Below are positions 7,987 through 10,455 of a stretch of DNA of 10,455 bases, piece by piece. The first letter of the stretch is position 1. Every line of letters starts with the position of its first letter. A program made the position numbers and the translations under genes. Below the pieces are notes generated by a model, which did no database searches, was not told where the DNA came from, and worked only from the letters and a program-made list of their open reading frames with translations. The stretch is from Verrucomicrobiia bacterium (GTDB taxonomy: Bacteria > Verrucomicrobiota > Verrucomicrobiia > Limisphaerales > UBA11358), in the NCBI GenBank assembly GCA_030044395.1, contig JASHVW010000380.1, forward strand, positions 1-10,455, written 5' to 3'.

Positions 7987-9663
7987 TTAAAGTTGGGGTT
8001 TGGGGGTAGAGGAGTGGATAATGTCCTCGTAGGCATACATCAGAGCGGCGATGGTGGCGGGGATGGCGACGAAGAGGCCGACGCCGAGACATAAGAGGCC
8101 GAGAAGAAGAACGAGCAGCAGGGCAAGGAGGAAGCCAAAAAATTTCCACCAATGTTTGGCGATGGCTTTGCGGCTTAAATTCATCGCCGGCCAGAAATCG
8201 AGGCGTTTGTCAATCACGAGAGGCAAGGTAAATTGCCAGGCGACCAGCAAATAAACGCCGGGGAGGATGAGACAGAAAAAACCCAACCCAATGAGCAATT
8301 GGGTAACCAGTCCAGCAAGGAAAAGTTGGAGGAAAACCTTCCAGTCTTTGAACCCGGCGAAAGCCGTGTCCAGGCCGAAGGGTTCTTTGCGGACGGCTTT
8401 GAGGAACAAAAGGGCCAAGCCGCCGATCAGCGGACTTGCGAAAAGAATGCCGGCCAACCCGAGATTCAAGTGGGCGATTTTCGTTACGGTGTTCATCTCG
8501 AACCCTTTGTTGGCGGAGGTCAGGGCGGACAGCAAGACGAGGACGAGGGCGGTGATGGCTACGAGCGACCAGAAATCACCTTTCACGGTGGCCCAGGCGC
8601 GACGGAGACAATTGCCGATATTCAGATAGTCCCGCGAGAGCACTTTCGCGGCCAATGCCTCGGCGTTTGGCGGCGAGGATTCCCCTGCTGGAGCGGAGGT
8701 CACGGCTATCTTTTCCACGGCCGTTTTCATTTCGCTGGCGTGCTGGTAGCGTCGCTGCGGTTTCTTCTCAAGGGCATGCAGGACGACCTCATCGAGGCGG
8801 ACATCAATATGGACTTTGTGGGAGGGCGGCTGAAGTTGTTTACCCGGCAGTTCGCCGGTGAGCAATTGGTAAAAGACCACGCCGAGCGCGTAAATATCCA
8901 CGCGGTGGTCCACCAGGGTGGGATGCTCGACCTGCTCGGGCGCCATGTAGGTGGGAGTGCCGACGACATTCCCGGCCCCGGTGAGGGGCGATGATTCGGC
9001 GGGCATCCCCTGCCCTGCCGGTTCTTCGCTGGCCATATCCATCAATTTCGCCACGCCAAAATCCGCGACCTTCACGTGGCCGCGCCGCTCAAGCAGGATG
9101 TTTTCGGGTTTGATATCGCGATGGACGATGCCGTGGTCATGGGCGAATTGGAGGGCATCGCATATTTGGGGGACAATGGAGAGAGCCTCGCGCGGCAACA
9201 CGGGATTGTTTGCGAGCAATTGGCGCAAATTCACGCCGTCCACGTATTCCATGATGAAGAAGAGCAGGCCGCCGGCCTGGCCAAATTCGTGGAGGGTGAC
9301 GATGTTTGGGTGATTGAGTTTGGCGAGGGCCCGGGCCTCGCGGGTGAAACGTTCGGCGAATGCAAGGTCTTTCCCGACTCCTGGCGGGAGAATTTTGAGG
9401 GTGACGATTCGGTCCAATTGTTTTTGGCGCGCTTTATAAACGGCCCCCATGCCGCCTTTGCCGATGAGTTCAAGGATTTCGAGTTGCGGGAACAAAGCGG
9501 CAAATTCCGTGATGGCGGGCGGAACGAAGGCGGAGGGATTGCTGGTTTCAGCTTCGGTGCCAGCGGGGAAGCCGGCTTTGATGAGGCATTCGGGACAGAG
9601 GCCCATGGGCAGTCCCGGGGCGAGAGGTTTATGACAGCCTGGGCAGATTCGCATGGTATCCAT
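7987..9663 (-). CDS. Membrane-anchored Ser/Thr protein kinase with N-terminal zinc ribbon
   Basis: The protein has 558 residues. An N-terminal zinc ribbon has two CPxC pairs (C7/C10 and C23/C26). The Hanks-type kinase domain (about 61-320) has a glycine loop GKGGMG (68-73), catalytic Lys90 in VTLK (the usual VAxK Ala is Thr), and alpha-C Glu109. It also has HRDIKPEN (181-188), DFG (201-203) and APE (241-243), so it should be active. A linker leads to a polytopic C-terminal region (about 364-545) with ILPGVYLLVAW, FWPAMNLSRKAIAKHWW and AYEDI, which resembles DUF975-type membrane proteins. There is no PASTA, WD40 or TPR sensor. The ATG at 9663 follows an AAGAAG purine run at suitable distance. 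The sigma factor gene lies 189 bases upstream on the same strand. Phosphorylation of that sigma factor by the kinase is plausible from known kinase-linked ECF groups but is inferred here. Confidence 0.93.
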   Translation of the reverse strand: MDTMRICPGCHKPLAPGLPMGLCPECLIKAGFPAGTEAETSNPSAFVPPAITEFAALFPQLEILELIGKGGMGAVYKARQKQLDRIVTLKILPPGVGKDLAFAERFTREARALAKLNHPNIVTLHEFGQAGGLLFFIMEYVDGVNLRQLLANNPVLPREALSIVPQICDALQFAHDHGIVHRDIKPENILLERRGHVKVADFGVAKLMDMASEEPAGQGMPAESSPLTGAGNVVGTPTYMAPEQVEHPTLVDHRVDIYALGVVFYQLLTGELPGKQLQPPSHKVHIDVRLDEVVLHALEKKPQRRYQHASEMKTAVEKIAVTSAPAGESSPPNAEALAAKVLSRDYLNIGNCLRRAWATVKGDFWSLVAITALVLVLLSALTSANKGFEMNTVTKIAHLNLGLAGILFASPLIGGLALLFLKAVRKEPFGLDTAFAGFKDWKVFLQLFLAGLVTQLLIGLGFFCLILPGVYLLVAWQFTLPLVIDKRLDFWPAMNLSRKAIAKHWWKFFGFLLALLLVLLLGLLCLGVGLFVAIPATIAALMYAYEDIIHSSTPKPQL

Positions 9664-9753
9664 AAGTATTCTTCTTTCAAGCCATTCATAGGAAACGCGC
9701 GGGAAAGGTTACGGGAAGAAATGCAGAAAGTAGAAATCAAAAAGCAGACATTA

Positions 9754-9864
9754 GTGGCACAGGCCCGCCGCAAGCCCGCGGGGACACCTCGGCGGAGCCG
9801 CCCGAGGGTTTCCCGCGGAACGCATCCCGCGAAGCGGGACGAGACGCGGGTGCTACACACGGGC
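9754..9864. repeat. GC-rich REP-like hairpin cluster between sigma factor and kinase genes
   Basis: This block is not coding on the strand of its neighbours except for the last codons of the sigma gene. It contains a long imperfect palindrome at 9776-9818. The left arm CCGCGGGGACACCTCGGCGG pairs with the right arm at 9798-9818 with about three mismatches or wobble pairs and one bulge, around an AG apex. It also contains a perfect short hairpin, TCCCGC-GAA-GCGGGA, at 9825-9839. No T-run follows on the minus strand, so it is not a classic terminator. The dense nested palindromes resemble dispersed intergenic repeats. Copy number cannot be seen from one window, and the outer boundaries are estimates. 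Confidence 0.6.
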
Positions 9865-10455
9865 TAGAACGGAGAAGAGGTGACGGAGTTCGTCGTCAAC
9901 ATTTTCGTCGGCGGCGAGAGTTTCGGCGATTTCAGCGCGCAACAAGTGGCGGTAACGGCGGCGGAGGCGATGGACAGCCACTTTGACCGCGTTCTCATTC
10001 ATGCCGAGACGCGCGGCCAACATCGCGTAAGGCTGGGATTCGCGATCACCCACCAGGGCAGGATTCAATGCAGCGAACAATTCGCCTTTGCCATTGCTTT
10101 CGTATTCGGCGCGCAGCCGCTGGAGCACGGTGTCGAGCAACGTCAACGCCCATTGGCGTTCGTAGCATTGCTCGGGTGAGGAATCGTCCACCGGCTGGCA
10201 CCCATATCGGGTTTCGGCGGTATCCAATTGCACGGGGATAAACACCACGCCACCACCACGTTTTTGCGCGCGGAGCTTGTCCCATTCATCCGAAAGAAAG
10301 CGGCTCATGGCCGTAAGCAGAAACGTGCGGAAACGTCCGCGCTCACGGTCGGCTGAGGCGACCCAATGGCGTTCCAGCAGCCGGGCGAAGAAGGCCTGGT
10401 TCAAATCCTGGGCGTCGTGCGCCGAATGGCCACGCCGCCTGACATAGGCGTAAAG
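9853..10455 (-). CDS. ECF-like sigma-70 family RNA polymerase sigma factor (5' end outside window)
   Basis: The visible 200 codons are open from the right edge to a TAG at 9853-9855. A possible TTG start at 10404 is internal to a conserved region, so the gene begins outside the window. The upstream residues LYAYVRRRGHSAHDAQDLNQAFFARLLER form sigma region 2.1-2.2, and the following GRFRTFLLTAMSRFLSDEWDK fits 2.3-2.4. After a linker, region 4 (the -35 binding helix-turn-helix) is seen in AMLAARLGMNENAVKVAVHRLRRRYRHLLR. There is no region 1.1 or region 3, as in ECF factors, and no anti-sigma factor is visible. The Ser/Thr kinase gene lies downstream on the same strand, a context known for kinase-linked ECF groups. 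The last codons and the stop lie at the edge of a hairpin-rich repeat. Confidence 0.88.
   Translation of the reverse strand, partial: LYAYVRRRGHSAHDAQDLNQAFFARLLERHWVASADRERGRFRTFLLTAMSRFLSDEWDKLRAQKRGGGVVFIPVQLDTAETRYGCQPVDDSSPEQCYERQWALTLLDTVLQRLRAEYESNGKGELFAALNPALVGDRESQPYAMLAARLGMNENAVKVAVHRLRRRYRHLLRAEIAETLAADENVDDELRHLFSVLARV

Noticed and set aside
7964..7988. Hairpin GTGTC/GACAC followed by AAAATTTT as a terminator between the convergent genes
   Set aside because: The stem is only 5 bp and the T-run comes after four A's. It might act weakly for the plus-strand gene, but the evidence is too thin to call.
8233..8994. Plus-strand open frame (253 codons) opposite the kinase gene
   Set aside because: The opposite strand encodes the intact kinase and membrane domains. 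The translation here is low-complexity, Gly/Glu-rich and without a membrane or enzymatic motif.
9076..9867. Plus-strand open frame (263 codons) opposite the kinase start and the repeat block
   Set aside because: It crosses the kinase N-terminus, the hairpin-rich spacer and the sigma factor stop, and looks like an antisense shadow.
9853..10404. Sigma factor as a complete gene starting with TTG at 10404
   Set aside because: The frame stays open to the right edge and the upstream residues (YAYVRRRGHSAHDAQD) are typical of sigma region 2, so the gene is cut by the window edge.

Overview
The window looks like a chromosomal segment of a moderately GC-rich Gram-negative bacterium, most probably a member of the Verrucomicrobiota (Pedosphaera/Limisphaerales-like). 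This is inference from gene style. The evidence is a Ser/Thr kinase with an N-terminal CPxC/CPxC zinc ribbon, paired with an ECF-type sigma factor. A small three-to-four-helix membrane protein of a type I associate with that phylum, a TMTC-like TPR membrane protein, weak Shine-Dalgarno signals and several non-ATG or overlapping starts also fit. No RNA gene, CRISPR array, insertion sequence or prophage gene is visible. There is no gene-free stretch longer than 300 bases.

Layout. At the left edge a truncated minus-strand gene encodes a small DUF2905-like membrane protein. Divergent from it, a plus-strand series runs from 159 to 4874. It contains a polytopic TMTC-like protein with TPR repeats, an HD-domain phosphohydrolase resembling class I cyclic-nucleotide phosphodiesterases, an A-type Fe-S carrier (IscA/ErpA/SufA family), an HscB-like J-domain co-chaperone and a secreted protein of unknown function. 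The last three genes are joined by 4-base stop/start overlaps (GTGA, then ATGA), so they very likely form a translationally coupled Fe-S assembly unit that carries an unknown exported protein.

A minus-strand glycogen branching enzyme gene (glgB) follows, converging on that operon, with a plausible minus-strand terminator at 4915-4941. Divergent from glgB is a small membrane protein gene (7415-7867). It converges on a minus-strand signalling pair: a membrane-anchored Ser/Thr kinase (7987-9663) preceded by an ECF-like sigma factor (9853 to beyond the right edge).

The most unusual non-coding structure is in the 189-base spacer between the sigma factor and kinase genes. It holds a long imperfect palindrome (arms of about 20 bases, 9776-9818) followed by a perfect short hairpin (9825-9839). 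The GC-rich block looks like a dispersed REP-type element and appears to run into the sigma factor's stop codon. No wholly new system is proved here. The best leads are the sigma/kinase module with its hairpin spacer, the unknown secreted protein coupled to iscA-hscB, and the PDE-like HD protein.
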